From: Owenia fusiformis
Taxonomy: Eukaryota; Annelida; Polychaeta; Sabellida; Oweniidae
Reading direction: 5' to 3'
DNA length: 60,000 nt
Assembly: GCA_903813345.2 (NCBI GenBank)
Contig: CAIIXF020000001.1
Span: forward strand, 13,103,915-13,163,914
Within the stretch, counting starts at the first letter, position 1, and every line of letters starts with the position of its first letter. A program made the position numbers and the translations under genes. Shown one piece after another: positions 32,121 to 44,068 of the stretch. The notes below the pieces were generated by a model. It saw only the letters and a program-made list of their open reading frames with translations, searched no databases and was not told the DNA's origin.

Positions 32121-35100
32121 GCCTAAGAGTGAAGTAGAATGTTTACTTCAAGAAAGAGGTATAGAGGTTCATTTCATTCCATTTTACGCAACCTCTAACA
32201 TGTCTAATGATGCAATTTATTTTTAATAGAATAGCCTAAATATTAGTGTGGGTGCTAATGTCACTAACACATGCAGTAGGATGATGTATAAGTAGCCTGT
32301 ATTACTACCTCTTGATCATTCTTTCATTGATTTCTCCATCAAAAAGACAAGATGTAGACGTACAATTTAACATTTCATTTAATCCTTGAGATTTATTTGC
32401 ATTCATTACTGAGAATTATTTGAGCATGAGAAATAAATCTTTAAGGAAACATTCACACATTTGAACATGTAATAATGTTCCCTGAAAATGTAATTCTATT
32501 CCGTGAAGGAACTATTATTGTTTAAGTGCACGTAGCAAATATGATTTGGATTAAACATTGTAACATTTATTGAAAATCGAACCATGTTGTTGCTGGTATT
32601 AGTTCTTACTACAATAGCCCTGGGGTTTAAACTGTAATCTGTTAATCCAATGGGAAGTCAACTTTAAAGACAAGGTAAGAGAAAATAGTTTTTCATAATC
32701 AAATGTTACGTGAGATTGCCTTGCATTTAACGATTACTGGCTAAAAATTAACTTGTTATCAATCAAAAAATATATGAATGATGTGTTTATTTTGCAAAAA
32801 ACAACTGAATTTAACATAACAATATTTGAAATATAAAAATGCAAATAATTTGTATCTGCATTACAGTTTGTATCTTTGAATTTTGTATATGGCATGTCCC
32901 AGAGATGAACTTTATGTTTACAAGTTGTTTAATAAGTTTATTTAAAGTCATCTTGTGGTTGAAGTTTGAAAAAGGAGGAAATGTCTTGAACTCTTGGGAT
33001 TTATGAATGTTTGTGGTATGGTTTATGGGACATTTTTATATCTGGGCAACCACAGGTCTATAAAAGTAGGGGCTGACCCAAAACTTTTACTGGGAGATAA
33101 TTGTATGGTGGAAATGCGTTGAGTACATACCAGTCTCTCCCTACCTTTGAAGAACCATTAACGATCAATCTAATCAAACAATCTTGATGATTATTAACTT
33201 GACCTTTAATTATAATGTTTAGAGTAAACTCAGTAGATTGCCAAATAAAAAAAAATAAAAAAATATTGCCAGATGTAAAGGTAGCATGAACCTTTTTTAT
33301 TTTATATTTATGACTGACACCTTTATTATCTGGCCCCCATATATTCTGGAAAATCAAAGCAATGCCGGTCCTATATACATGTGGTTAAGTGACCTGTCTG
33401 TTACCTCTAGGGGCAAGTGACCCAGGGAATTCTTGTTCTTTATTACTGTCTGTTGTTTTTTATGTCTTGAAGGGAAGGTACTAGTATCTATGCTCATCTC
33501 TCACTGCTGTCAAGCAGGGAGGAGTCTAGTCTGCTACCACGATAACAATAGCTATTAGTTTCAAGTAAGTTTCTTCACTTTTTGCTTCTGGAGTATGTCT
33601 GATCTGATTTTATTGTGAAAACTGTCAATGCTGTTTGCAGACTCCAAATACATTGTTTTACCTCCTGTGCCATCTATCTCTCTGAGACAGGAATGGAATA
33701 ACAGCAATAGGAGATTTTCGAATTTCAGCAGTTATAACTTCACATATATACTCTCTGCCCCTATTACCTAGAGCTTGCCTGGTGCTCTACTGCTCATATA
33801 TAGATGATACCGTATCGATATACTACAGGCCCGAGCACCTAGAACTGTACAAGGAGCAGAATTATATGATGGTAACTTGGTACAATCCATTATGTTGATT
33901 TGAAGATATCTGAAGAAATAACATGAGGAGCATATTGTTGTTACCATAGTTTTTCCTCAGAAGTCACCATATTTGTTTTTTCAAATACATGTACATTATA
34001 AACCAAGGCTCTCTAATACAGAACATTACAGAAATAATGATCAAGTGAAACATATTGACAATTTGTCAGACAAAAAGTCTCTCAATATAAATAATTCATT
34101 GATACTAAGACAGCAAAGAGTTTATTTGAGACAAACATTTACATACTAGCTATTAACACACTCCAACGAAGATGTTATTATAACCTATTAGATCCCTGAG
34201 ACATAATGCCAACACTTCAACTACATGTAAACTTTATGTCTCACAGTTTTGTTTTACCCCTTAGGCAATTTTTACTGTCAAGAGTTCTTGTATGTGATAT
34301 GCCTCTGGCTTCCATACTTTTTCATAGGTTGGACAATAGAGAGTAGGAAGGGAAGGGTGCTTGATTTTTAGCTTTGCCTCTTGAGATAAAGTTCATAAAA
34401 ATTGCTTGCTTTACTTATCAAGTATAACTCTTTGCTGATCAGTTTACAAGAAATATTGAGATACTTTTCGTAAAATACAAATTCAAATTTGTAAGAAATA
34501 TTTATTATTAGTCTTGCTTCAAAACTTTATTGTGATTTTATCCATACTCTCACTTACCAGTTTGATTTTCAATGAAAACTTCATTCCTTGTTATCTAAGA
34601 TGATTTTATGATGGTTAGTAAGATTATACATTTGGTTTGGCCAATAGAGTTTATATAAGTTATACTCTTCGATGTTGGGTTTGTTCCTTAAAGAGACAGC
34701 TTCTTTTATTAGAAATTGTATAGAATTCTCCAGCAGGCCCATACTTAGCAGGATTGTAAGTTTCTCCATCTGCTTCCATATAGTCCTGGATTCTCATAAT
34801 TCCTTAAAATAAAAATAGTCAGTTGTTGTGTATAAAACACTTATTTTAGAGTTCTTTGTTTTTAAACATTTCTATAATTTTTATGATTTTGCCATACAGT
34901 ACACCTGTGCACAATGAACACCTGTAGATGGATGTTCACCACAGTTTTTGTCATAATAGAAGTTATAGAACTTAGACAGATTTTACTATACGATATAGTA
35001 TTATTTAATTAGCCACGGGCATTCTGGTTCTTCCTACACAGCATACAGATGTATTATTTCCTTGCAACAGGCTGTGGTTTATTTTAGGCATCTTTATTGT

Positions 35101-35775
35101 TTGTTTTTGCCAGGTTTACAGCAAGGTTTATGTCTTTTTTAATTGATTAGGTACTAAAATCTTTTGGTATCAGTTTTTGCTCAACCATAACAATCTAAAA
35201 GATAAAAACAGCCAGCAGATTGATAAACTGCCAATTCAGGCTGATTCTGAACTGAACCAAATTTATTCTACCAAGTACTTGAGGGATTTACAATTGAGTA
35301 AGGAAGTTGTAGGAAGTTGGATGCATTCAGCCTTTCTTAGGTAATATAATTAGCCAATGTAATAGATAATTCACCAGAGGTTTTATTTGGTAAATATCTC
35401 ATGTCAATGTTAACTTGATTTGCTAAACATGTTAACAGTACTGATCTGCCACCAGGAGGAGGCTCTAATTGCTTTTCATACAAAAATGTGCTTTCAAAGT
35501 GCTAATTTTGATTTCAATTTTGACTTTACAAATCTTATGCTTGTTTTCACCATTAAGAATTTGGAAATGTTATTTTTTAAGGAAAGGCATGTTTAGATGT
35601 TCTGTAGTAAAATTAGGAGGTGCTCTATAGATATGAGAATGTAACTTTTTTATTTACATTCTCCAAAAGGAAGTATAGATTTTCAAAAACAGTAACATGT
35701 ATGCATGTAAGTTGTTAAAATGAGTAAAATAATTTTTGTTAATCTTGATACTCTATGTAGTTCAAATGGCCTCTC

Positions 35776-35875
35776 CTTTTAACAAACAAATAGACAAACA
35801 AACAAGCAAACAAACAAACAAACTAGCAAACAATCTAAACAAACAGGCAAACAATTTAAACAAAGTGGCAAACAG
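35776..35875 (+). repeat. CAAA-rich microsatellite/minisatellite
   Basis: About 100 bp of imperfect (CAAA)n and AGGCAAACAA units. The 66-codon ORF across it is a low-complexity K/N/Q translation of the repeat, not a gene. Confidence 0.85.
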
Positions 35876-36611
35876 AATTATGAAACAAGAGGCGGGAATA
35901 CAGGAATACTTAGAGAAGGGGTGTGGAAGGATATAAACTTTAATAGACTTAATCTCTTACTGTTACAGCTACATGTCGTATGTTGGCATGAATGCAAAAT
36001 GTCATTGGGGTATAAGATTATTATACTAGTATATGTAACATATTCATTAGATGTATATTTAATGGAGATTTGCTCTTACTCCCCCATGATATATGCTATT
36101 AACTGAACTATAACTGAACTTTAAGCTGTTAAAAAGATTTATGAATTTATTTATGATAATAGTATTACCATATACAAAGTTTGATACAAAATATTGGGTT
36201 AGTTTGACTCATTTCCAGATTAAGAAGTAAGTAGGGTGATAATCCGATTTTTCAACCTCGTAATTTCAGGCATCGCAGACTTCTGATCCATAATACTGTG
36301 AAGCGCAATATAAGAGGTTTTTGTTGAGTAAATGTTAGGATAAAAATTGTGAAGCTCAATTTGAAAGAATTATTGAGCTGTTTAGATTAGTGTTTAGGTT
36401 ATGTATTTGTTTTGAATAGAGTTAGGACACAACTCCTTTGAGGCAAGATAGTCTTGTTTAAATGTGGGAATAGCTCTTTATAACATGCATGTAATCTGTG
36501 GTGACAAGTAATGTACAAATAGAACCTTAAATTCACTGATTTGAAAGTGTTTGTTAACATTCATTGGGAATCATACCAACTGACCATATTATGGATTTGA
36601 TGTATAAAGTA

Positions 36612-36942
36612 CAGTGGCGGATCCAGGAACCAACAAGGGGGGGGGCCCAAATTTGAGAATATAGAAAAAACCTCCGCGCTTGCGTGTGAAAAAATTTTGG
36701 GCCCCTAAAACCGAAAAAGTGGGCCCAAATTTTGAAAATTTGAGGCCCATTTTCTTCCAAATTTGGCCTAAATTGAAAAAATAAGGCCTTAGAAGGCCCA
36801 ATAATGACCAAAAGGCTCACTTTTTGGGGCCTTAAGGCCTTTTTTGGCCTAAAATTTTTTTGGGCCCAACTTCTTTTTTTTTTGGGCCAACCTTAGGGGG
36901 GGGGCCCGGGCCCCATGGGCCCCCCCCCCGGATCCGCCATAG
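36612..36942. mobile_element. hAT-like MITE, CAGTGGCGGATCC ends
   Basis: The left end CAGTGGCGGATCCAGG and right end CCGGATCCGCCATAG are inverted and flank G-runs (left) and C-runs (right). Inside are repeated TTTGGGCC/GGCCTTAAGGCC phrases. The CAGTGGCGGAT terminus recalls non-autonomous hAT elements. An 8-bp target duplication is not clear, so superfamily is tentative. Antisense ORFs here (36554-36820, 36589-36801) are repeat translations. Confidence 0.72.
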
Positions 36943-37963
36943 AAGTAGGTGTAAATTAACATAAAGGTGCATCTAGTGTACTGTAATTCACATTCTATAA
37001 TTTAAAAGTACCATCTATGGAAAAACCTAACTTTTCCAGAATTATGGAGTATTCTGCAGCCCCTGGCTCAATCAAATTGAGTATGCTGTTCTAGTATATT
37101 CATTTCAGTCATGGAATACCTTGATTGATTGAGATGCAGCATCAATTGATTTAATTCCTCAGAAACTGGAGATATTTTGGCAGAACTTTGATTTGTTATT
37201 TGTGGTTGTATTTTACACTCTGACATTATTTCAGCTTGTTTTCATTCTCAGTTGTTATTCTAGGTCTGACAGCCTTCACCAGGCAGTGAGAGTCCACAGG
37301 TATCAATTACAAAGTGTGGCAGTGGTCAATTAACCAATCACCTTTGGCCCTCTGGAGCAGATGTATCCCTGACGCCACCTATAGAGCACATCTGATACTA
37401 CCTCCAGGCCTACAACATTGAGCGATAAATATCCTGATATGATTGGACTAGAACAGATTGAAGATGGGCCTCTATGAAGCATTCAATTAGCACTGATGGC
37501 AGCTGCTTCGTAATGTAAGTAACCAATGTTTTAAGTTTGCGTTTTCTAATTAGATTTATCGGTAGACCTGAGCAATCAGAGAATTGCAATCACTATATTG
37601 TTTGAACCTAGTCTGGTAGTGAAAACACTAGGAAATAAACTTGGTTTAAAGTGTTTCTATCTGGAATTCTTGGGTATTACCTAGCTAGTATTACCTCATT
37701 GTGTCCTAGCATTTGAGTGCTTAACAAGCAACAAGCAGCTTTCAGAAGTGCTATAGTAAATAAACTTGGACCTGTATATTTTATATGATTAGATTGGTTA
37801 TTTTGTAAATACTACATTAAGACAAAAAGTATAAGAAATATTTTGAGATAACTGCAATAGCTGGAGAATTGTGAACAGTTATCATTGAGATTCAGGCTAG
37901 TGGAACTGACAGTAGAAGGATAGCAACATTTGGATTTGTACCAGTGTTCCCAAGATTAACAGG

Positions 37964-38055
37964 TAAGATGCAAGTTAATACGCTGTTATATACAGATATC
38001 CATTTTAGCTAAGATGTAAGTTAATACGCTGTTATATACAGATATCCATTTTAGC
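37964..38055 (+). repeat. 46-bp tandem duplication
   Basis: Two adjacent 46-bp copies (37964-38009 and 38010-38055) differing at one base, containing AAGTTAATACGCTGTTATAT. A third partial start (TAGATGCAAGTT) follows. The near identity indicates a recent duplication. Confidence 0.9.
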
Positions 38056-38596
38056 TTAGATGCAAGTTTATAAGGTCAGGTCTGTATAGCAAAAAATCCA
38101 TAGTGGTTTAATTTTGACCCAAAATCACTTGAGCAGTACTCAAAATGGTAAAAACTGCATGGTTTTGAAAGATGTTTCAGCTAGGGGTAACCTCACATGG
38201 CTATGAGCCTGAAGCTGTTTTATGCAAGCATATAAGATGCATGTTAGGTATACAAGGCCAGGATGCTCACATCACAGGAGTTTTTGTAGTAGACAATAAT
38301 TGCTTTAGAGATAAACAATGAGTCAAAAACAGACCAAAAACAAGCACATTGATATCAGCTCCTTTGGTCAGAAATGAGATGTCTGTTTTTGCATTTAGTA
38401 AGAGATTGAAGGACATTGCAGCAGTCATAACATATAGATATGATGGCATGTTTTGACATTTAACATACTAATTTACATTCCTGAGACAGTTTGTTACTTT
38501 AAATAAGTTAACCTTGAATCTCGTCTTATATGTCTTATATCTTTAGTATACTGGTAGAAAGAGCCAAGACTATAGATTCTTAATTATCTTAAAATA

Positions 38597-38738
38597 CAAC
38601 GAAACTTGTACAATGGAACACCAATAGAGCTCCAATACCAACTGACTTATGTTAGATGAACCTTTATAAGTAGAACACCTCCCAAGAAGAACACTTTTTA
38701 GAGGTACCAAAGGTGTTCTACTGAGACAGGTTTTACTG
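38597..38738. mobile_element. Short Tc1/mariner-type MITE
   Basis: 142 bp between TA dinucleotides (38595-38596 and 38739-38740). The left end CAACGAAACTTGTACAATGG and the reverse complement of the right end, CAGTAAAACCTGTCTCAGTA, align through an inner GGAACACC block. The CAGTAAAACCTG terminus is shared with the element at 55427-55758, so they are related. Confidence 0.65.
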
Positions 38739-38922
38739 TAAAAGAAATGGTCTGAGTCCTATACAGCAAGACTTATTCTTGCTATTATCTGAATATATTG
38801 GGAGAAACTGTAAATCTGACAGTCTTAATTTGTTAGTCTTATATAAACATAGATCTTGAAATGTTTCAACACATTCAGGGCATATTTAGTAGAACACATG
38901 GCTGGCCTGTTCTTCTGTTATT

Positions 38923-40096
38923 ATCCCACCGAACGAAGTTCGAGGGGGATATAGAAAAGCCGTTCGTCCGTCCGTTCGTCCGTCCGTTCGTCCGTCCGTT
39001 CTTCCGTCCGTCCGTTCGTCCGTTCGTGTGTCCGGGCAATAACTCAAATACCGGTTGACGGATTTCATTCAAATTTTATAGGCTTATGCCTTATGGGTGT
39101 AGGACCTCTGCTCGAGAAGGAATTTTCAATATGGCTGCCAAATTCAAAATGGCAGCCATTTTTCCCAAAAAATATAATCTTTGATAACTCAAATACTAGT
39201 GGATGGATTTGGTTCAAATTTTATATGCTGTTGCCTGAGTACAAAGGAGCCTTGCTCAAGAAGACATTTTCAAGATGGCCGCCATATTTAAAAATGGCGG
39301 CCATTTTTTAGAAAAAACGTTATGTTTGATAACTCAAATACCATAGAATGGATTTGGTTCAAATTTTACATGCTGATGCCTAGGGACATAGGAGCTCTGC
39401 TCGAGAAAGAATTTTCAAGATGGCAGCTAAATTTCAAAATGGCCGCCATTTTTCATAAAAGAACGTAACCTTTGATAACTCAAATACCAGTTGATGGGTT
39501 TAGTTCAAATTTTATATGCTGATGCCTAGAGACAAAGAAGTTGTACTCAAGAAAATATTTTCAAGATGGCCACTGAATTTCAAAATGGCCGCCATTTTTC
39601 GTAAAAAAAACGTTATCATTAATAAGTGGATGGATTTGGTTCCAATTTTATATGCTGATATTTAGGGAAAAAGGAGATCTGCTTCAGAAGAAATTTCAAA
39701 GGCATCAGCTGAATTTCAAAATGGCTGGCTTTTTTCATAGAAAAAGTTCGTCTTTGATAACTCAAATACCATTGGACGGATTTACTTCAAATTTTATATT
39801 CTGATGCCAAGAGATAAAGGAATTCTGCTTGAGAAGAAAATTTCAAGGTGGCTGCTATTTATCGAAATCTCCGCCATTTTTCATTAAACATGTAATCATT
39901 ATCCTTGATAACCCAAGTACCAGTTGACGGATTTGGATTAAATTGAATATGCTGATGCCTTGGGACATAGGAGCTCTGCTAAGGAAGAAATTTAAAGATG
40001 TCAGCTGAATTTCAAAATGGCAACCATGATTCATAAAAACATAATTCTGATAATTCAAATACCAGTATTTATCAAAACATGTTTTGTTCGGTGGGA
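38923..40096 (+). mobile_element. TIR element, ATCCCACCGAA family, full copy
   Basis: The left end ATCCCACCGAACGAAGTTCG (with a following GGGGGATAT box, itself partly self-complementary) is inverted relative to GTTCGGTGGGAT at the right (to about 40097). A CCGT/CCGTT minisatellite fills about 38962-39035. Then come about seven modules of 120-150 bp, each with AACTCAAATACC, ATTTGGTTCAAATTTTATATG, TGCTGATGCCTAGGGA and AAAATGGCNGCCATTTTT. No transposase; non-autonomous. The ORFs at 38861-39072 on both strands are translations of the minisatellite. Confidence 0.78.
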
Positions 40097-40952
40097 TTTG
40101 CTACTCCGTGGAGTTGCTGTTTTTCTAGTTACAGTATATACTGTATATTCATTATTCACTCTGCTGTAACTAGCACCCATGCCTCCTTCTACTGAGATGC
40201 TACTGTCTGTGGTAAATGATATAATTAATCATCTGTCTGACAAAAAAATCCCTTGTGGCTTATGTGTGTGTTAACTAATGAACTGTTGATCTAATAGCCG
40301 TAAATTACATGTACAAATGACCTATTGTTAAGTGATATAAGTCACCATGATCTTCAGGCAATTTTGACATTTGAGACTTTTAAGTTGATTTAAAACAAAA
40401 TCATTGACATTTGATTCAATAGAGCTTGTCATGTAATGCCATTTTGGGCTAATTCACATAATCAGATAACTATTTAACCTGTATACTCGAGGTCAACTGG
40501 GTAGATTGTTCACCTTCATTGTCTAATGTTGCTGGATAGTTTCAAGGCCAGGATATATCAAGGGGTGAAGAATCTCTTATCTGTAAACTTTGAATGAGAA
40601 TCAATAGAATTTGTTATTCTGAGTAACTATAACCTCAAAAACAAAAACCCTGAAAAGTATAAATTTGCAGAATCCATGTGAATAGGTTTGTTTTATATTC
40701 TGCCTAATTTTCGTTTGTTACAACTCTTGCACTTCATTTATTGGACATTGTGAGTATGTTAATTGGCCACTTAAAAATCCAAAATACATGAGGGTTTTAG
40801 TTTACATATATACTAATCAATGCAATTTTTTGGAGAACATTGGCCAGATAGGTTCTTATCAAGCCAAGATGGCACTGTTTGATATAATCAAAGACACCAG
40901 ACAAATGACTTTCTCCATGGCATATCCTTTTTGGCAATTTAAGAATTAGCTG

Positions 40953-41372
40953 GATACATCTGTGTATTTCATACCTATTGAGGTTCTAGGTACATAACGA
41001 GCGGGAATATTTACTGTATCTAGCCAAGGCCCGGGGCGGGATGGATACACGCTGTATCCATCCCGGTCCCGCTCCTGAATTTTTTTTCACAATTTAAAAA
41101 AAAAAGATTTTTCAAATTTTTTTCAACTTTTTTTTTTCAAAATTTTTTTTTCTATTTTTTCCAAAAAATATTTTCCCATTCTTTTTCAAAATTTTTTTCC
41201 CATTTTTTTCAAATTTATTTTTCAAAATATGAGTTATATGAGTTTGAAAATCTCAGAAACTTAAAAAACCACTTTATAACACCAAGAAAATGCGTATCTT
41301 AAGTATATTTTTGAATTTTGGAAGGTATATGACGTACCTAGAACATCAGTAGGTATGAAATACATCTGTTAT
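40953..41372. repeat. Foldback element with internal hairpins
   Basis: Outer arms of about 44 bp: 40953-40996 (ATACATCTGTGTATTTCATA, then CCT..AGGTTCTAGGTACATA) against 41331-41372 (GTACCTAGAACATC..AGGTATGAAATACATCT). Inside, 41037-41065 is a 13-bp stem with a 3-nt loop (CGGGATGGATACA / TGTATCCATCCCG), then a long AAATTTTTTTC low-complexity tract. Just outside, 41416-41447 is another hairpin (GTGTATATCCC / GGGATATACAC). Confidence 0.65.
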
Positions 41373-41747
41373 GTACGGTCGGTTTTGGATACAGGGTTTA
41401 TCCCTCGGGAAATATGTGTATATCCCTCGGTCCCTCGGGATATACACAAGTCCTGACTATTTGATAAAGGAAAAAACCATTTGTTCCTTTTATTTGAGTC
41501 AAAAAATAGAAAAACACCATTGTAAAATGTAATTTTTGAAATGAGATACTTTATTTCAGATAGACAATTTGTAAATCAAATAGCAACATTTATTTTATAT
41601 TTGTAAATCAGTGTTAATACTTTAAGTTATTGCTTCCAATATATGCTAAAAATGTATCAAAAAGGTGAATCTGTTGGTTATAGAACTCTCTATACAAGAG
41701 ATAGTCCTTCAAGTGTAGACATGTATAAAGAAGACCGAATAATTATC

Positions 41748-42830
41748 CGTATAGAAATTTCTATACGAAACAAGCTACTCATTCATATAGAAATTTCTAT
41801 ATTAGAGAAATGGTTGCCGTTAAGAAATGCTGCCTGTATAGAAATTTCTATAGCAAACTCGATGACTATACGTATAGAAATTTCTATACGAGGCAAACTA
41901 ACAATAGAAAAGATGCATACTTGGAAATGGTTACATTTCTTCATGTGTATAGAAATTTCTATAGCATACCCTATAACTGTCCGTATAGAAATTTCTATAC
42001 GAGGCAAGTTAACAATGTATATAAAAATATCCATACTGGGGAAATGGCTGCATGGCTGGCTGCATGGCTGGTATTCTCGATTACTATTCGTATAGAAATT
42101 TCTATACGAGGCAAACTAACAATAGAAAAGATGCATACTTGGAAATGGTTACATTTCTTCATGTGTATAGAAATTTCTATAGCATACCCTATAACTGTCC
42201 GTATAGAAATTTCTATACGAGGCAAGTTAACAATGTATATATAAATATCCATACTGGGGAAATGGCTGCATGGCTGGCTGCATGGCTGGTATTCTCGATT
42301 ACTATTCGTATAGAAATTTCTATACGAGGCAAACTAACAATGTATATAGAAAGATGCATAGTTGGAAATGGTTGAACGTATCATGTGTATAGAAATTTCT
42401 ATAGGATACCTTATAACTGTCCGTATAGAAATTTCTATACGAGGCAAACTAACAATGTATATAGAAAGATGCATACTTGGAAATTATTGAATATATCATG
42501 TGTATAGAAATTTCTATAGCATACCCTATAACTGTCCGTATAGAAATTTCTATACGAGGCAAGCTAACAATGTGTATTAAAAATATCCATACTAGGAAAA
42601 TGGCTGCCCGTATAAAAAATTCTATAGCATATCCGATAACTGAAGCAAAGAAATTTCTATACGAGGCAAGTTAACAATGTTTATAGAAATATCTATACTA
42701 GGGGAATGACTGCCTGTATAGACATTTCTATTGCATACCCTACAATTGTCCGTATATAATTTTCTATACGAGGCAAGTTAACAATATATATAGAAATATA
42801 CGAGGCAAACTAACAATGTATTTAGAAATA
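41748..42830. repeat. Array of TATAGAAATTTCTATA palindromes with 218-bp higher-order unit
   Basis: Fourteen exact copies of the 16-bp palindrome start at 41750, 41786, 41837, 41873, 41948, 41984, 42091, 42166, 42202, 42309, 42388, 42424, 42503 and 42539, with decayed copies to about 42770. Spacing of 36 bp recurs six times. Two flank types alternate: a 20-bp version (CGTATAGAAATTTCTATACG, then AGGCAA) and a version followed by GCATACC. From 41873 to 42309 a 218-bp unit is repeated twice almost without change, including a CTGCATGGCTGG duplication. ORFs on both strands (41643-42375, 41783-42252, 42477-42674) are forced by the palindrome. Confidence 0.92.
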
Positions 42831-42859
42831 TGTATACTACGGAGATGGCTGACCTCATG

Positions 42860-44066
42860 ACAAGGCAGCCGGGATGAAAACAAAAAAGATAACAAGGTAT
42901 CAAAGTAAGCAGGTACGAGGTACTTTATAAGCATTTCTTTAGCCGGTCTAGTGATCTGTTAATTGTGTCCGTTGCCCATTTTAGTGATAAAGGTGGTGCC
43001 ATGGTCCCTAATCTCCCTATTAGCCACTGCACTTAGCATGTCTAAAAATCTTTGTGAATAACTGTCACAGACATGTGGACTGAACCCTGCCATGATGAGA
43101 ACTGCTATTCTAAAAAGACCTTACATCACTTCTTCAATATAAACATGTTCACATTAGACAAAATGGTCTGTATGAATTTGTATGTGGCCACGAATCACAA
43201 CCATAATACTTTAATTTTAGGCTGCCTCTATCAGAATACAAAATGACTGTCTTTATAGAAATGTCCACATGAGACAAGATTGCGATCCATAAATAAGTTT
43301 TCTAGTTGAACTACTTTCAGTAACCATGAATGTTCTTAATCAGTAATAACTACAACTTATACTAATATCCTATGTCGTATGTGCAGTTATCTTACACAAC
43401 ATTGGTCATTTATAGAATCATACTGCGCCAAATCTCAGCCTACCGTCACTTCCAAGACCGTTATATTACGACCAGATGTGAGCATCATATCACGATGATA
43501 TGGAATGTTGCAATGTTTTTGCGCTGATTTCAGAGAAATAGACTGATCGATGTGCTCTCGAATGTGTGCTTTCAATATTGCAAGATAAAGTAGATACATC
43601 AGATTCATGTATTGGTATAAGAAGATGAAGTCGAAAATTAGATCAATGTAAACCTCGAGGTTGATAATAAAAAGTATCCAAATGTCCTTTGTTAGATCAT
43701 ATGGTATAAACTGTCCCCAGGGTTGAAAATGGAAATTTTCAGATCTGCAGCGATTCACTGAAAAAAGATAAACAAAGAATTATTATAATGATTAGCTTCA
43801 ACTAATGCCTTGAAAATAAGTACATGGGTGTGATGGGTTCCCATTGCAACTTCTTAAAGTTTGTTTCCACTTAAATATTGTAATTGAATGGCTATCACTC
43901 TGAAAATGGACTTCTTAAAAAACATATGGAGTGAATTCAATGATTCTAACCATTATATCTCTAAATAATATGTCTGTAACAAATAGGAATTGATAATATG
44001 GTAGTAATATAATGAAAGTAATGTTAGCTTTAAAGCTTTTGATTAGTAGTTTTCATTACTACATTA
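42860..44066. other. Unassigned sequence with one splice-flanked minus-strand frame
   Basis: No recognisable gene. On the minus strand, 43755 down to 43435 is an open frame of about 107 codons preceded by a strong acceptor (tctttttttcag-like). It encodes two hydrophobic stretches (WILFIINLEVYIDLIFDFIF and YQYMNLMYLLYLAIL). It could be an exon of a membrane protein or a pseudogene fragment; I found no partner exons. Confidence 0.3.
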
Positions 44067-44068
44067 TA

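Larger units (their letters stand above)
25321..32580. other. Gene-poor stretch
   Basis: Outside the repeat, MITE and hairpin listed separately I see AT-rich, stop-dense sequence. The longer ORFs (25373-25600, 27382-27573, 27993-28181, 29508-29905) show no family motif and lack convincing start or splice context. A block near 30915-31010 (ACTTGAAAAGTGCTCAGAATGG) has a relative near 38115-38190, another dispersed repeat. Confidence 0.5.
32581..38000 (+). other. Non-coding stretch with splice-like segments
   Basis: No supported ORF, but several strong splice-like sites occur on the plus strand: a donor AAG|GTAAGAG at 32674, a segment 33473-33564 (acceptor-like gtcttgaag, donor TCAA|GTAAGT), a segment 37264-37514 (acceptor gttattctag, donor TAAT|GTAAGT), and 37896-37962 (acceptor gattcag, donor ACAG|GTAAGA). 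They could be exons of a long non-coding RNA or 5' UTR exons, or chance matches. Confidence 0.3.

Noticed and set aside
32584-32637. 17-codon signal-peptide-like ORF
   Set aside because: Too short to support from sequence alone; mentioned only as part of the possible non-coding transcript.
35736-35936. 66-codon K/N/Q-rich ORF
   Set aside because: It is a CAAA microsatellite read as protein.
38861-39072. Overlapping ORFs rich in RPFVRPF or TDGRTDGR
   Set aside because: Translations of the CCGT minisatellite at the head of a TIR element.
41643-42674. Several ORFs of 65-150 codons on both strands rich in IEISI or YRNFY
   Set aside because: These are translations of the palindrome, which reads the same on both strands. 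The 218-bp unit is not a multiple of three, so no frame is kept.
41748-42830. CRISPR-like array of evenly spaced repeats
   Set aside because: The host is a eukaryote, the repeat is a perfect palindrome, and the spacers are themselves homogenised copies rather than unique sequences.
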